In this document: one piece after another, positions 1-8,934 of the stretch | Layout: every line of letters begins with the position of its first letter | How positions within the stretch are numbered: the first letter of the stretch is position 1 | Assembly: GCF_044788715.1 (NCBI RefSeq) | Contig: NZ_CP173170.1 | Span: forward strand, 1,922,001 to 1,986,000 | Source: Methylotuvimicrobium sp018830325 | GTDB lineage: Bacteria > Pseudomonadota > Gammaproteobacteria > Methylococcales > Methylomonadaceae | Direction of reading: 5' to 3' | Length of the DNA: 64,000 bases | Notes under the pieces: model-generated | The model's input: only the letters and a program-made list of their open reading frames with translations | Databases searched by the model: none | Told to the model about the DNA's origin: nothing | Program-made: the position numbers and the translations under genes

Positions 1-836
1 GCAGTTCTCAAGCCGGTCACGATTTCACTGAACTCTTCGGTTTTGCAGCGTCTGGCCATGCGTCGCAGCACCGAATCCGAACCGCTTTGCAGTGGTAGGT
101 GCAGATGCGGCATCAAGCGAGGACTATCGAAAAGCTCGACAAAATTGTTTGGCAATTCCCAAGGCTCCAGAGAACCCAGCCTGAGTCTCGGAATATCGGT
201 ATCGCTAAGAATTGCTTTGATCAGGTCGGACAGACTTCGATCGGTGTCGGATCCGTAACCGCCGAGATGCACGCCGGTGATGACGGCTTCATTGATGCCT
301 TGGCTGTGTAGCGCATTGATTTCGTAGACGATTTCTCGTATCGGTCGGCTTTTTTCCTCGCCGCGAGCGACCGTTACGATACAGAACGTGCAGCGATAAC
401 GGCAGCCGTCTTGTACTTTGATAAACGCGCGTTGCCGGCCTCGGCTGAATAATGAGACTTCGCCGGGTTCGGTCGACATGGCCGGCATGCTGTCCATGTT
501 CAGTTCGGTCAGGGTTTTGGCGACCAAACTATCTTTGTCTTGATTGCCGACGATGAGATCGACGCCCATCAATTGCTCGGCTTCTTCGCGGTTGAGTGTG
601 GCGTAACAGCCGCTGACGACTAGTTTCGCAGCCGGATTGGTGCGATGTATACGCCGTATCAGTTGGCGCGATTTACGTGCCGCATCTTGCGTGACCGCGC
701 ATGAATTAATCACGATCAGATTCGCGTTCTCGGCTTGGCGAGTGATTTGATGGCCTTTTTGTTGGAAGGCCTGAGCCCAAGTTTCGAGCTCGGCTTCATT
801 GAGACGACAGCCCAATGTTTTAAGATGTACGTACAT
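1..836 (-). CDS. mtaB: MtaB-type tRNA (N6-threonylcarbamoyladenosine 37-C2) methylthiotransferase, C-terminus outside window
   Basis: Reverse-strand translation from ATG at 836 begins MYVHLKTLGCRLNEAELETW and stays open to the window edge (about 278 residues seen). The methylthiotransferase N-terminal domain is recognisable by its three cluster cysteines (LGCRLN, NSCAVT, SGCYAT). The radical SAM motif follows as CRYRCTFC (CxxxCxxC), then VARGEEKSRP, GVHLGGYG and LHLPLQSGSD, all family hallmarks. The family adds a methylthio group to ct6A/t6A37 of ANN-decoding tRNAs, using two 4Fe-4S clusters. The start overlaps the stop codon of the upstream gene by one base (TAATG), so the two are probably translationally coupled. 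RimO and MiaB are relatives, but LGCRLN and the short N-terminus favour MtaB. The TRAM domain would lie beyond position 1. Confidence 0.9.
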   Translation of the reverse strand, partial: MYVHLKTLGCRLNEAELETWAQAFQQKGHQITRQAENANLIVINSCAVTQDAARKSRQLIRRIHRTNPAAKLVVSGCYATLNREEAEQLMGVDLIVGNQDKDSLVAKTLTELNMDSMPAMSTEPGEVSLFSRGRQRAFIKVQDGCRYRCTFCIVTVARGEEKSRPIREIVYEINALHSQGINEAVITGVHLGGYGSDTDRSLSDLIKAILSDTDIPRLRLGSLEPWELPNNFVELFDSPRLMPHLHLPLQSGSDSVLRRMARRCKTEEFSEIVTGLRT

Positions 837-2065
837 TATCCAAAAAACCAATAGGTAATGAGTATGGCGGCTAAGATGCCGAAAAAGTCCGCTATTATCC
901 CACAAGCGGCCGCATGGCGAATATTTTTGATGCCGACTGCGCCGAAATACACGGCTAAAACATAAAAGGTCGTTTCGGTGCTGCCTTGCACGATAGAGGC
1001 AAGACGTCCCGCGAATGAGTCGGCGCCGAGTGTTTGCATCGTATCGATCATCATCGCCCGCGCGCCGCTGCCGCTGAACGGTTTGATCAACGCGGTCGGC
1101 AATGCGTCGATGAAACGGTCATCCCAAGACAGCATTTTGACCAGTGCTCTAACCCCTTCAGCCACCAAATCCAACGCGCCGCTCGCGCGAAACACGCCGA
1201 TGCCGACCAGCATTGCGACCAGGTATGGAATGATGCCGATTGCGGTTTGAAAGCCTTCCTTTGCGCCTTCGATAAACGCTTGGTATGCGTCGATTCGCCG
1301 GTATATCGCACCGCAGATAAATACGATGACCAACGTGAATAGAATGATGTTGCTGATCAGTGCGGACTGTTCGAGCATTTGTTCCTTAGGTAGCCGGTAA
1401 AAATATCCGACCACGGTAGCAATCAATATACTGAAGCCGCCAAGATATAATGCAACGACTCGATCGAACAAGTTGATTTTCTGAACCGCCGCGACAGCAA
1501 TCAAGCCTGCCACGGTTGAAAAATAAGTGGCAATTAGTATAGGAATGAAGACGTCGGTCGGATTAGCGGCACCCAATTGTGCGCGGTATGTGAAAATCGT
1601 CACCGGAAACAAAGTGACCGCCGAAGTGTTGATGACCAGGAATAGGATTTGCGCGTTACTCGCGCTATTCGGGGTAGGATTCAAGGTCTGCAGTTCCTTC
1701 ATTGCCTTGATGCCGAGCGGTGTAGCGGCATTGTCGAGACCGAGCATGTTCGCGGCGATATTCATGACCATCGCGCCCAAGGCCGGATGGTTTTTCGGTA
1801 CTTCAGGCATCAGGCGCGTGAACAGCGGCGTCAAGCCGCGTGTTAGTAAGAGTATGAAGCCGCTACGTTCTCCGATACGCATGATACCGAGCCATAAGCT
1901 CAAAACGCCGGTCAAACCTAACGATATTTCAAAAGCCGTTTTTGAAAGCGCGAACATCGAAGACATGATGCGCTCGAAAACCTGATGGTCGCCCATAACG
2001 ATCAGTTTGATGACGGCCGTCATGAAGGCGCTCAAAAAAAAGAAAATCCAGATGATGTTCAGCAT
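836..2065 (-). CDS. SpmA/SpmB-like nucleoside-recognition (Gate) domain membrane protein
   Basis: A 409-residue hydrophobic protein, read from ATG 2065 (MLNIIWIFFFLSAFM). The longer reading from 2128 would begin inside a likely -10 element, so I prefer 2065. Two Gate-type halves are visible. The first carries NMLGLDNAATPLGIKAM, typical of spore maturation protein A. The second (FIEGAKEGFQTAIGIIPYLVAM) and the end GSTETTFYVLAVYFGAVGI are typical of SpmB. It is therefore an SpmA-SpmB fusion, as is common in Gram-negative bacteria that do not sporulate. The substrate in such bacteria is not established; transport of a nucleoside-like or small molecule is only suggested by the family name. It shares a one-base stop/start overlap with mtaB. 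Confidence 0.8.
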   Translation of the reverse strand: MLNIIWIFFFLSAFMTAVIKLIVMGDHQVFERIMSSMFALSKTAFEISLGLTGVLSLWLGIMRIGERSGFILLLTRGLTPLFTRLMPEVPKNHPALGAMVMNIAANMLGLDNAATPLGIKAMKELQTLNPTPNSASNAQILFLVINTSAVTLFPVTIFTYRAQLGAANPTDVFIPILIATYFSTVAGLIAVAAVQKINLFDRVVALYLGGFSILIATVVGYFYRLPKEQMLEQSALISNIILFTLVIVFICGAIYRRIDAYQAFIEGAKEGFQTAIGIIPYLVAMLVGIGVFRASGALDLVAEGVRALVKMLSWDDRFIDALPTALIKPFSGSGARAMMIDTMQTLGADSFAGRLASIVQGSTETTFYVLAVYFGAVGIKNIRHAAACGIIADFFGILAAILITYWFFG

Positions 2066-2114
2066 GATCGGCGATGGTGTTATCGCGAGGTTCGGAGGAC
2101 ATGAGAATAGCGGA

Positions 2115-2120
2115 AGTATA
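2115..2120 (-). promoter_or_regulatory. Possible -10 box for the SpmAB-like gene/mtaB
   Basis: On the minus strand the hexamer TATACT lies about 50 bases upstream of ATG 2065. The hexamer 17 bases further upstream (CTTTAT) is a poor -35 match, so this is a weak sigma70-like prediction. It mainly helps to argue that translation starts at 2065 rather than 2128. Confidence 0.3.
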
Positions 2121-2164
2121 ACATGCACCGATTAGCGATAAAGCCGAGACTGAGATAAATCGGG

Positions 2165-2192
2165 AAAAAGAGGGCTGCCTCCAGGCAGCCCT
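2165..2192 (-). terminator. Rho-independent terminator after the first LuxR response regulator
   Basis: AGGGCTGCCT and AGGCAGCCCT form a perfect 10-bp stem with a two-base centre (2171-2192). Read on the minus strand, the stem is followed by CTTTTT (2165-2170), the expected U tract. It lies about 205 bases past the stop of the minus-strand response regulator at 2399. On the plus strand no T run follows, so the orientation is clear. The rest of 2193-2398 is A/T-rich, holds one small hairpin (GTCAAT/ATTGAC, 2204-2220) and no gene. Confidence 0.75.
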
Positions 2193-2398
2193 AAAGTGGG
2201 GGTCAATCGAAAATTGACTATCTATTACTGCTATATTTTAGTTCAAAGCCTAAAATAATAAAAAGATAGCGGTTACGATTATTTCAGACGCTACAGTTTT
2301 TAATTGCGATTTTGTTCGCAGAATAGAGTATTCGCTAGTATCCTTCGCGCGGTCACATTTGCTGGTAAGCTTACGCGCACTTTTGTCCGATAGCTGCG

Positions 2399-3382
2399 TT
2401 ACCTATATGGATGTAGGTAAGGAGCGTGAGCTGGAGCGGAAGCTTTTTGCATGACCATGGCTACGGCGGCGGCTCGCGTGACAACGCCGAGTTTTTCGAA
2501 AATATGCTCCAAATGCTTGTTGACGGTGCGTGGACTGCTGCCGAGGATGATGCCGATTTCTTTGTTGGTTTTGCCGCGAGAAATCCACATTAGTATTTCC
2601 GCTTCTCTCAAGGTAAGGCCTAAGGAGTCTTTCAGCGACTCAAGATCCCATTCTCGTGAGTCTACTCGATTTTGTAATAAGAGGAGAAATTCATGGGAAT
2701 CGGCGCTTCGAGACAGTTTGATCGATAAGTCTCCGAGTGTGTGATCTATTTCCGAAGGTAATTTCCGGCCTATATGATCGGCCTGAAGTTGTTCTCGAAG
2801 CCATTCCGAAATCGGTTTCGGAGGGAGTGCGCCGATTTCGATTTGCGGGCCTGATTCAAGTTTTTCGGTTAATTGATTCAACAACTTTTCCGCGGATGGC
2901 GTTAACCAAGTAATACGCCCTGAGCTATCCACAGTTAAAGCGGCGAACGGGGCATGCTTTAACGCGGTTTTGGCACGTAGGATCGTTCTGGCTTGGGTTA
3001 GATGAACTTCGATTCGTGCCAATACTTCGTTCGGTTTGATCGGTTTGACGATATAGTCTAAGCCGCCTTCGTCGAAGCCTCTTAAAAGATTATCCAATTC
3101 GCCTAAGCCGGTCATGAACAAAATAGGAATGTCGGATGTTGCAGGGTTGCTCTTTATTTTTCGACAGGTTTCGAAACCGTCGATTCCCGGCATAACGACA
3201 TCGAGTAAAATGATATCGGGTGGCAAAAAGTCGATTTGCTCAAGCGCGGAAAGTCCGTCTGTGGCGACTAATACCCGATATCCGGCTTCCGAGAGCGTGT
3301 CGGATAAAAACGCCAAATTACCGGGCGTATCGTCGATGATCAATACTGTGCCCTTATTATCGGAATGATTTGCCGCAGTCAT
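2399..3382 (-). CDS. Response regulator, REC - PAS-like - LuxR HTH
   Basis: 327 residues. The receiver domain spans about 11-125, with acidic pair D17/D18, phospho-acceptor D61 (IILLDVVMPGIDG), T91 and K113 (KP). Residues ~140-235 look PAS-like (FAALTVDSSGRITWLTPSA). The C-terminal LuxR helix-turn-helix (~250-312) has LTLREAEILMWISRGKTNKE and SSPRTVNKHLEHIF. It is predicted to be a DNA-binding transcription factor and the output partner of the permease-kinase encoded just upstream on the same strand. The 248-bp gap to that gene is mostly a small inserted element (3437-3601); without it the genes would be about 78 bp apart. The regulator at 11524-12441 is a close paralogue with the same layout. 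The target operon is inferred to be the amide uptake genes at 16-23 kb. Confidence 0.88.
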   Translation of the reverse strand: MTAANHSDNKGTVLIIDDTPGNLAFLSDTLSEAGYRVLVATDGLSALEQIDFLPPDIILLDVVMPGIDGFETCRKIKSNPATSDIPILFMTGLGELDNLLRGFDEGGLDYIVKPIKPNEVLARIEVHLTQARTILRAKTALKHAPFAALTVDSSGRITWLTPSAEKLLNQLTEKLESGPQIEIGALPPKPISEWLREQLQADHIGRKLPSEIDHTLGDLSIKLSRSADSHEFLLLLQNRVDSREWDLESLKDSLGLTLREAEILMWISRGKTNKEIGIILGSSPRTVNKHLEHIFEKLGVVTRAAAVAMVMQKASAPAHAPYLHPYR

Positions 3383-3436
3383 AGTTTAAAATTGATTCCA
3401 AGCCATTTTGATAAATGTTAAAAGCAGGACCATAAA

Positions 3437-3601
3437 CCTAAAAAAGCATTTCACCATGAAGAACATGAAGTTAATTCAATAGCTTGCTATGAGCTTGTAT
3501 AGAACATTAACTCAGCCAAGATGTTAGCGAGAACGCTTAGGTGATATCTTGAAATTCTTCAGGAACTTCATGTGCTTCATGGTTAAACTGCCAAATTTAG
3601 G
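3437..3601. mobile_element. MITE-like element, CCTAAA family, copy 1
   Basis: 165 bp beginning CCTAAAAAAGCATTTCACC and ending in TTTAGG. Both ends carry imperfect ~40-bp terminal inverted repeats built around CCATGAAGnACATGAAGTT. The flanks are ATAAA at 3432-3436 and ATAAA at 3602-3606, a perfect 5-bp target duplication. The reverse complement aligns along its whole length with 10007-10168. It encodes no protein and sits between the permease-kinase and its response regulator, where it may affect their co-transcription. Confidence 0.85.
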
Positions 3602-3630
3602 ATAAAGGCTGAATATTCAGAATCGCAAGT

Positions 3631-6600
3631 TCAAATCTTATCGATCGAATCGGTCTTCACTCGCGTAATTTCAAGATCGTTACTCGATAACAGCAGTTTT
3701 TTGATTTCCCCGATTTGAAATTCGTAGGCCAACTTTTTTATTTTGGCGACGAATAGCGCGTATTCCGAAGCTAGAGGGTCTAATCGAGTCTTCAATCCAG
3801 TTAAATCGCCGATTCGAACGAATCCGGCGAGTTCGTCGATTACTTGTTTCGGGGGGAATACGATCGCATTATCTGCCGATTGATTCAAAACATGCGTGTC
3901 ATCATGGTGCGGAATCCATTCCAGCGAGAGATGCAGACCAAGTTTGTATAATAACTCGCGAATGTTTACCGGCTTGGATAGAAAATCGTTGCAGCCGGCG
4001 TTGATTGCGGTGATTCGGTCCGTTAAATAGGCGTTAGCGCTCAGCACAACGATGGGGTTTTTAAAACCTTTCTCGCGTAGCTTTGTGGCAGTTGCTAAAC
4101 CGTCGATATCCGGCATCGAAAGATCGAGTAGAATGAGGTCGAAAGGAATGTCCGAAACGATGTCGATACAGGCTCTACCGGATTCGGCTTCGTCCATGGC
4201 GAAACCGAGGGGTTCCAGAATCGAGATGATTAAATCGCGGTGTTCGGCCTGATCGTCGACGACGAGCAAGCGTTTACGATGTCCCGAGTAGCCTTGGACG
4301 TCAGTGTCTCTGACGGCTTCCGGCGTCGCGCCTTGATTCGGTAAAAATAGGCGCACCGTGAATGCCGAGCCCCGACCGGGCTCGCTCGTGACCGACAGTT
4401 CTCCACCCATGATTTCGGCGAATATTTTGCTTATCGTAAGCCCGAGTCCGCTGCCTGAAACGGCATTGCCGCCATTGTCGTGTATTCGTGTGAAGGGTTG
4501 GAAGATGTTTTGCAATTGATTTGGCTCGATGCCTTTTCCGGTGTCGATAATTTGAAAGTTGGCGACCTCGCCGCTGTAACCGATGCGAAAGATAATGCCT
4601 CCCGTTTCCGTGAACTTGACGGCGTTACTGAGCAAATTCATCAGAATTTGCCCAATCCGTTTTTCATCGCCGCGAATTCGCTGGGGCAGGGAATGGGTGA
4701 ACTGGCAGCAAAACGATAAACCTTTTGATTCGGCCTGGGGTTTGTAGACACGCACCAAATGATCGATAAAAGCCGGAAAATGAAACGGCGCCGATTTAAT
4801 TTCGAATTTACGCGCCTCGATACTCGCAATATCGAGAATATCTTCGACCAGCGATGATAGATGTTCGCCGCTGCGTTTTAATGTTGCGACCGCTTGTCGG
4901 CGGCGTTCGGGTATCTCCGGATCTTTTTGAAGAATATAGGCGTAGCCGATGATACTATTCAGCGGCGTTCTGATTTCGTGGCTCATGTTGCTCAAAAAAC
5001 GACTTTTCGCGCTATTGGCAGCGTCGGCCATTCTTAAAGCTTGGGCCAATTTTACGTCGGTCTTTTTATGCTCCTCGATTTCCATCAATAATAATTGCGT
5101 TTGTTTAGCCGTTTCTTCATGGGCGACACGGCGGCTCTCATCGTTCAAAATCAGCCACCAGGTACACAAACCGATAAAAACCAACAGCGACGCATAAATC
5201 TTGACGAAATTTTCTAATAGCAGTCGAAAAGCAGGCAAATAAGGCTGAGCGGTCAATAAATCCTGATAATAAATAATTCCGACAAAAATACTGGTTAATA
5301 CCGTTAGAAACAAAAACAGCAGGCCAAAACGCAGCAATCGCAAACGAGTCTGTAGCGATAATGTTTTCGGCATGAAGCGCCGGGCTACTATTTCCAAATA
5401 ATCGTCGAGTCGTGCTCCGGGCTTGCAAGCATCCAGGCAACGCGCCTCAAGTGTGCAGCACAACGAACAAATACTGCCTTGATAAGCGGGACAATAGGCG
5501 ACGTCTTCCTGCTCGAATGAGTTACCGCAAATGCTGCAGTGTTGATGAGACGCTTTGTTGTTTTCGTCCCTGTCGCGGGCCAGATATTGTTTCGGTCCGG
5601 CAACGACTGCGATGAGAGGAACAAGAATAAAAGCTAAGCCAAGCGAAATAAACGCCGAGAAAGCGCGCGGATAATCGCCGAATGCGCCAAGGTAGGCCAG
5701 TATCGAAACGATCGACGCGCATAAGGTTGCGATAATGCCGACCGGATTGAGGTCGGGCAGGTAGGCGCGCTTGAATTCGACGATTTTGGGGCTGAGGCCC
5801 AACGGCTTATTGATCATTAGTTCGGCAGCAACCGCGCTGATCCAAGCGATCGAGATGTTGGAAAACAAACCCAACACTTTTTCCAAAGCGCCGAAAACAC
5901 CGAACTCCATCAACAATAACGCGATCGAGACATTGAATACTAACCAAACGACGCGTCCGGGATGACTGTGCGTCACGCGCGAAAAAAAATTCGACCAGGC
6001 GAGCGAGCCGGCATAGGCATTGGTTACGTTAATCTTTATTTGGCAGATGACGACGAATAGCGTCGTGACGGCCAGTGCAATTGCCGGATTGCCGAATAGG
6101 TCGTTATAAGCGATTAAATACATTTGAGTGGGTTCGTGTGCGTGCTCCGCTGCGATGCCGTTACGCAATGCGAGATGTGCGAGTAGAGCACCGCCTAATT
6201 GTCTGAGCATTCCGAATAATACCCAACCGGGGCCGGCGGCAATGGTGCCGAACCACCAACGAAAGCGGTTCTTCCGAGTTTTTTCGGGCATGAAGCGCAA
6301 AAAGTCTACTTGTTCGCCGATTTGAGCGATCATCGAAAATGCCACCGTCGCGGCGCTGCCGAACAGCAGCCAGTCGAAATCGCGTCCGCTGCCGGCGATC
6401 CAAAAATAGGTTTTGAGTGTTAGTAGTGCTTCAGGTTCGTGCCGGTAAACGGCGATATAAGGTGCGATCAACAAAATTAGCCAAATCGGCTGAGTCCATA
6501 GTTGCAGCCGACTGATCGTCGTGATACCGAATGCGACCAGCGGTATGACTATCACCGCGCTAATGACGTGGGCCAGTGCGATCGGGATTTGAAAATAGAG

Positions 6601-7032
6601 TTCGAGCGCGAGCGACATGATCGACGCTTCGAGTGCAAAAAGCGTGAAGGTAAACGAGGCATAAATCAAAGAGGTAACGGTCGAACCGATATAGCCGAAA
6701 CCGGCGCTGCGAGTGAGTAAGTCTATATCGATGTTATACCTGGCGGCATAATAGCTAATAGGAAAGCCGGTGATAAAGATGACTAGGCCAACCACTAAAA
6801 TTGCCCAGAACGCGTTGGTAAATCCGTAATTGATCGACAGAAAACCGCCAATGGCTTCCAAAACCAGAAACGAAGTCGATCCGAAGGCCGTATTAGCCAC
6901 TTGGAATTCGGACCATTTGCGGAAACTACGCGGCGCGAAACGCAGAGCGTAATCTTCCAAAGATTCGTTAACAACCCAGGCGTTATAGTCGCGGCGAATT
7001 TTCGAGATGTTCTGATGAATTGGGGCGCTCAT
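3631..7032 (-). CDS. NCS1 permease-hybrid histidine kinase fusion (first copy)
   Basis: 1133 residues. Residues ~1-485 form an NCS1-type (cytosine/purine/allantoin permease) membrane domain with about 12 hydrophobic segments; landmarks are GFGYIGSTVTSLIYASFTF, IGEQVDFLRFMPEK and INVTNAYAGSLAWSNFFSR. A Cys-rich segment follows (C499, C502, C514, C522, C525, C526, C532, C536), suggesting a metal or redox site. Next come two more membrane helices (~565-630), a coiled coil and the HisKA box (H685, SHEIRTPLN). The HATPase has N (LLSNAVKF), G1 (DTGKGI) and G2 (GSGLGLTIS) boxes. A receiver (D970, LILLDLSMPDIDG) and a ~70-residue helical tail end the protein. The layout recalls CbrA, where an SLC5 transporter is joined to a kinase, but the transporter family here is different. 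A role in sensing, or uptake plus sensing, of a nucleobase, urea-like or amide solute is inferred. Confidence 0.88.
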   Translation of the reverse strand: MSAPIHQNISKIRRDYNAWVVNESLEDYALRFAPRSFRKWSEFQVANTAFGSTSFLVLEAIGGFLSINYGFTNAFWAILVVGLVIFITGFPISYYAARYNIDIDLLTRSAGFGYIGSTVTSLIYASFTFTLFALEASIMSLALELYFQIPIALAHVISAVIVIPLVAFGITTISRLQLWTQPIWLILLIAPYIAVYRHEPEALLTLKTYFWIAGSGRDFDWLLFGSAATVAFSMIAQIGEQVDFLRFMPEKTRKNRFRWWFGTIAAGPGWVLFGMLRQLGGALLAHLALRNGIAAEHAHEPTQMYLIAYNDLFGNPAIALAVTTLFVVICQIKINVTNAYAGSLAWSNFFSRVTHSHPGRVVWLVFNVSIALLLMEFGVFGALEKVLGLFSNISIAWISAVAAELMINKPLGLSPKIVEFKRAYLPDLNPVGIIATLCASIVSILAYLGAFGDYPRAFSAFISLGLAFILVPLIAVVAGPKQYLARDRDENNKASHQHCSICGNSFEQEDVAYCPAYQGSICSLCCTLEARCLDACKPGARLDDYLEIVARRFMPKTLSLQTRLRLLRFGLLFLFLTVLTSIFVGIIYYQDLLTAQPYLPAFRLLLENFVKIYASLLVFIGLCTWWLILNDESRRVAHEETAKQTQLLLMEIEEHKKTDVKLAQALRMADAANSAKSRFLSNMSHEIRTPLNSIIGYAYILQKDPEIPERRRQAVATLKRSGEHLSSLVEDILDIASIEARKFEIKSAPFHFPAFIDHLVRVYKPQAESKGLSFCCQFTHSLPQRIRGDEKRIGQILMNLLSNAVKFTETGGIIFRIGYSGEVANFQIIDTGKGIEPNQLQNIFQPFTRIHDNGGNAVSGSGLGLTISKIFAEIMGGELSVTSEPGRGSAFTVRLFLPNQGATPEAVRDTDVQGYSGHRKRLLVVDDQAEHRDLIISILEPLGFAMDEAESGRACIDIVSDIPFDLILLDLSMPDIDGLATATKLREKGFKNPIVVLSANAYLTDRITAINAGCNDFLSKPVNIRELLYKLGLHLSLEWIPHHDDTHVLNQSADNAIVFPPKQVIDELAGFVRIGDLTGLKTRLDPLASEYALFVAKIKKLAYEFQIGEIKKLLLSSNDLEITRVKTDSIDKI

Positions 7033-7085
7033 TGGTAGTCAAGCATGAGATTTCGGCTTTGAAAGCAAGTCATTGAACAATGAAT

Positions 7086-7112
7086 AATTACAGCAATTTA
7101 TATGCCGTAATT
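7086..7112. promoter_or_regulatory. Inverted repeat upstream of the first permease-kinase
   Basis: AATTACAGCA and TGCCGTAATT are 10-bp arms (9 of 10 complementary) separated by 7 bases. They lie 54-80 bp upstream of the minus-strand start at 7032. The position suits an operator in the promoter region. No binding protein can be named. Confidence 0.4.
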
Positions 7113-7629
7113 GTAATAAACTGTTTTCGAGCCGGACGGCACCCGATCGGTGCGCATGTGTCGAATAAAGGCGGCGGCGTGTTTTGATATGGTGCGAATG
7201 ACGAAAAAACGCACATTATTAGTGCTGCGGAAAAAGGGCAGTGGGCGGAGCAAGGTTTTCCTATACCTTGTGCATATCGAACATTGTCATCATGCGCTCT
7301 CCCCGAAAGGGAAAGTGCAGAGGTAAATTTTAAACCTAACGCTCATGAAGGCCCGGCAATCGCCCAACAAATGAAAGTTCGGGGCGTGGGGAGGGTGCGG
7401 CCACTCGCCCGACAGGACGCCGTGAATACATCCATGTAGGCTCGACGGCGGCTGTCCCTGCCGCCGACGCCTGTCGATCGAGCAACCGCACCCTCTTCGG
7501 AACCTGCATTTTTACAGCAGCGTTTTGCATATCGATAAATTAGATAAGGAATGAAATTCCGCGAACTTTCAACTGCTCTCTTTAGGTTAAAAAATCGGAA
7601 ATTTAACAAACGAGCGCGATAATTCCGAT
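7113..7629. repeat. Intergenic region with a GC-rich dispersed repeat
   Basis: No gene is supported in this gap. The GC-rich block at ~7340-7520, read on the minus strand, contains TACATGGATGTATTCACGG followed by CGTCC. Nearly the same module (CTACATGGACGTATTTACGG then CGTCC) occurs on the plus strand at ~62133-62158, and a more distant version occurs near 23340. The block also holds self-complementary GGGTGCGG/CCGCACCC stretches. Open frames here follow the repeat and have no recognisable domain. Confidence 0.5.
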
Positions 7630-8391
7630 TTATTTTCTTTCATGGCCGAGTTTCAAAATAACAGGCGAACCTTGGTTATGGATCGTAATTTGTTTATAGC
7701 TTTTCTTTTCGACATCAATGTCATTTGACTTGGAGGGCTCGGGCTTGCCTGGTTCGGTTTGCGTTTCCGGTTCCTCAACGGTTTCGATTAAAACATCCGG
7801 AGCCCAGCTGGGACTGATCGCTTGAAGCGTATCCGTACGTTCTTCCGGTTGAACCTTGAGCGATTTCAACAAATTCAGGCAAACGGTGCTCACTTGGTCG
7901 ATCAATCGCGAGCGTTTTTCGCCCCCTGAAAGCGGTTTTGCGATAAATTCCATCGTATAGTCCGCCGACTCGTTACTGTTCTCGGTCGAGATTAGTTTAC
8001 AGGTTACCGGCACGATTTCCGCTTTTTGAAAATTTACGGCTCGCGGGTCGGAATTTCCGGCAGTAAATGAAAAACCGGTCGGGGTGCTACCGTTCTTGAC
8101 GGCTTCGATCGTTGCCTGCATCCGATGGTCGGCGGGTTTATCGGCATCAATGCCGATGGTATAACCCCATTCGTTTAAATGACTTGCGATTGAGTCGGCC
8201 ATTTCATGCTTCGCCGTGTCATCGGCTTGATAGCCGGCCGCTTCGATATCGAAAAAGATTTGCTTTACCGAAGCGGCATCGATCGGCGCTCGTTTCATAT
8301 CGGGGCCTATCGTGCATCCGGTTAAGGTTGTCGCGATAACCGAAAGAGCTATGAAAACGCTTGATTTTAGGTGATGCAACGGTTCGATCAT
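7630..8391 (-). CDS. Putative lipoprotein of unknown function
   Basis: 253 residues with a lipoprotein signal: hydrophobic stretch SSVFIALSVIATTL and lipobox LTGC, with C26 as the predicted lipidated cysteine. It should be anchored in the membrane facing the periplasm. The mature part has an alpha/beta-looking body to ~190 (QIFFDIEAAGYQADDTAKH, SIASHLNEWGYTIGIDADKP) and contains four further cysteine or charged patches. A Pro/Glu-rich linker (~205-225) leads to a short C-terminal tail. I do not recognise a family. It is transcribed in the same direction as the neighbouring sensor modules but separated from them by ~600 bp of repeat-bearing DNA, so there is no clear functional link. Confidence 0.65.
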   Translation of the reverse strand: MIEPLHHLKSSVFIALSVIATTLTGCTIGPDMKRAPIDAASVKQIFFDIEAAGYQADDTAKHEMADSIASHLNEWGYTIGIDADKPADHRMQATIEAVKNGSTPTGFSFTAGNSDPRAVNFQKAEIVPVTCKLISTENSNESADYTMEFIAKPLSGGEKRSRLIDQVSTVCLNLLKSLKVQPEERTDTLQAISPSWAPDVLIETVEEPETQTEPGKPEPSKSNDIDVEKKSYKQITIHNQGSPVILKLGHERK

Positions 8392-8434
8392 GGCTATCCT
8401 ATGATTGGTAAAAATAAAAATTTACTTCTTTATG

Positions 8435-8457
8435 CCTTTCGCACTTCAAATTTCGGC
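8435..8457. repeat. Short dispersed repeat, core copy 1
   Basis: CCTTTCGCACTTCAAATTTC plus GGC. The same core recurs at 9896-9936 (one mismatch in the core, with extension) and at 62048-62084 (longest form, continuing AGTGCCGGAGGAGG). All three are intergenic. In the rest of 8392-8934 the only other structure is the 15-bp tandem repeat at 8751-8780; no gene there is convincing. Confidence 0.6.
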
Positions 8458-8750
8458 GTAATCGCTTCCACTCTCTTAGGAAAAGTTCAGGGGAGAGGGA
8501 AGCCAAAAAATGAAAATGGGTGCGATCAATGAAAATTAAGCAACAGCGATGCCAAATCGAATTCGATCGCTTGGTAACCGATTTGATTATCAGCGATTTT
8601 AGTATCGAGTCATTCGGCATATCGACACACCAAAACTATGTATCCGTTACGGTTTTGGCCGGTACACTGCGAGCGTGTTTAATAAAGCTTGAAGCACTTT
8701 AGAATGCCTACCGGTATTTCGGTATACGTCATTTACCCGATAGGCTAAAT

Positions 8751-8780
8751 AAACGAAAAGGGGTCAAACGAAAAGGGGTC
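8751..8780. repeat. Two tandem copies of a 15-bp unit
   Basis: AAACGAAAAGGGGTC occurs twice without a gap, followed by AGGTTAC and a T run. AAAGGGGTCAGGTTAC-like sequences are often seen next to REP-associated or other small transposase remnants. No transposase is present here. Confidence 0.5.
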
Positions 8781-8934
8781 AGGTTACTTTTTTTGATTGA
8801 TGGCGCCCGATAAGAATGGTAACCGGGCCTCTTTTTTCAAACCGAAGTCGATTATGTTTATGTGAAAAAACTTTCCGATTAATCTCAATCCGCAACTAAA
8901 ATGATCGTTTTCGAATTATCGCGGCTAATTAAGC

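Noticed and set aside
3631..7032. Separate permease gene next to a kinase gene
   Set aside because: The frame is continuous from the permease start through the receiver, and the paralogue at 12438-15860 has the same continuous fusion.
7336..7609. Minus-strand frames of 64-88 codons in the GC-rich intergenic block
   Set aside because: They follow the dispersed repeat and its internal palindromes and have no recognisable product.
8399..8702. Opposing 60-73-codon frames
   Set aside because: Overlap each other on opposite strands, no ribosome binding site and no domain; chance frames in A/T-rich DNA.
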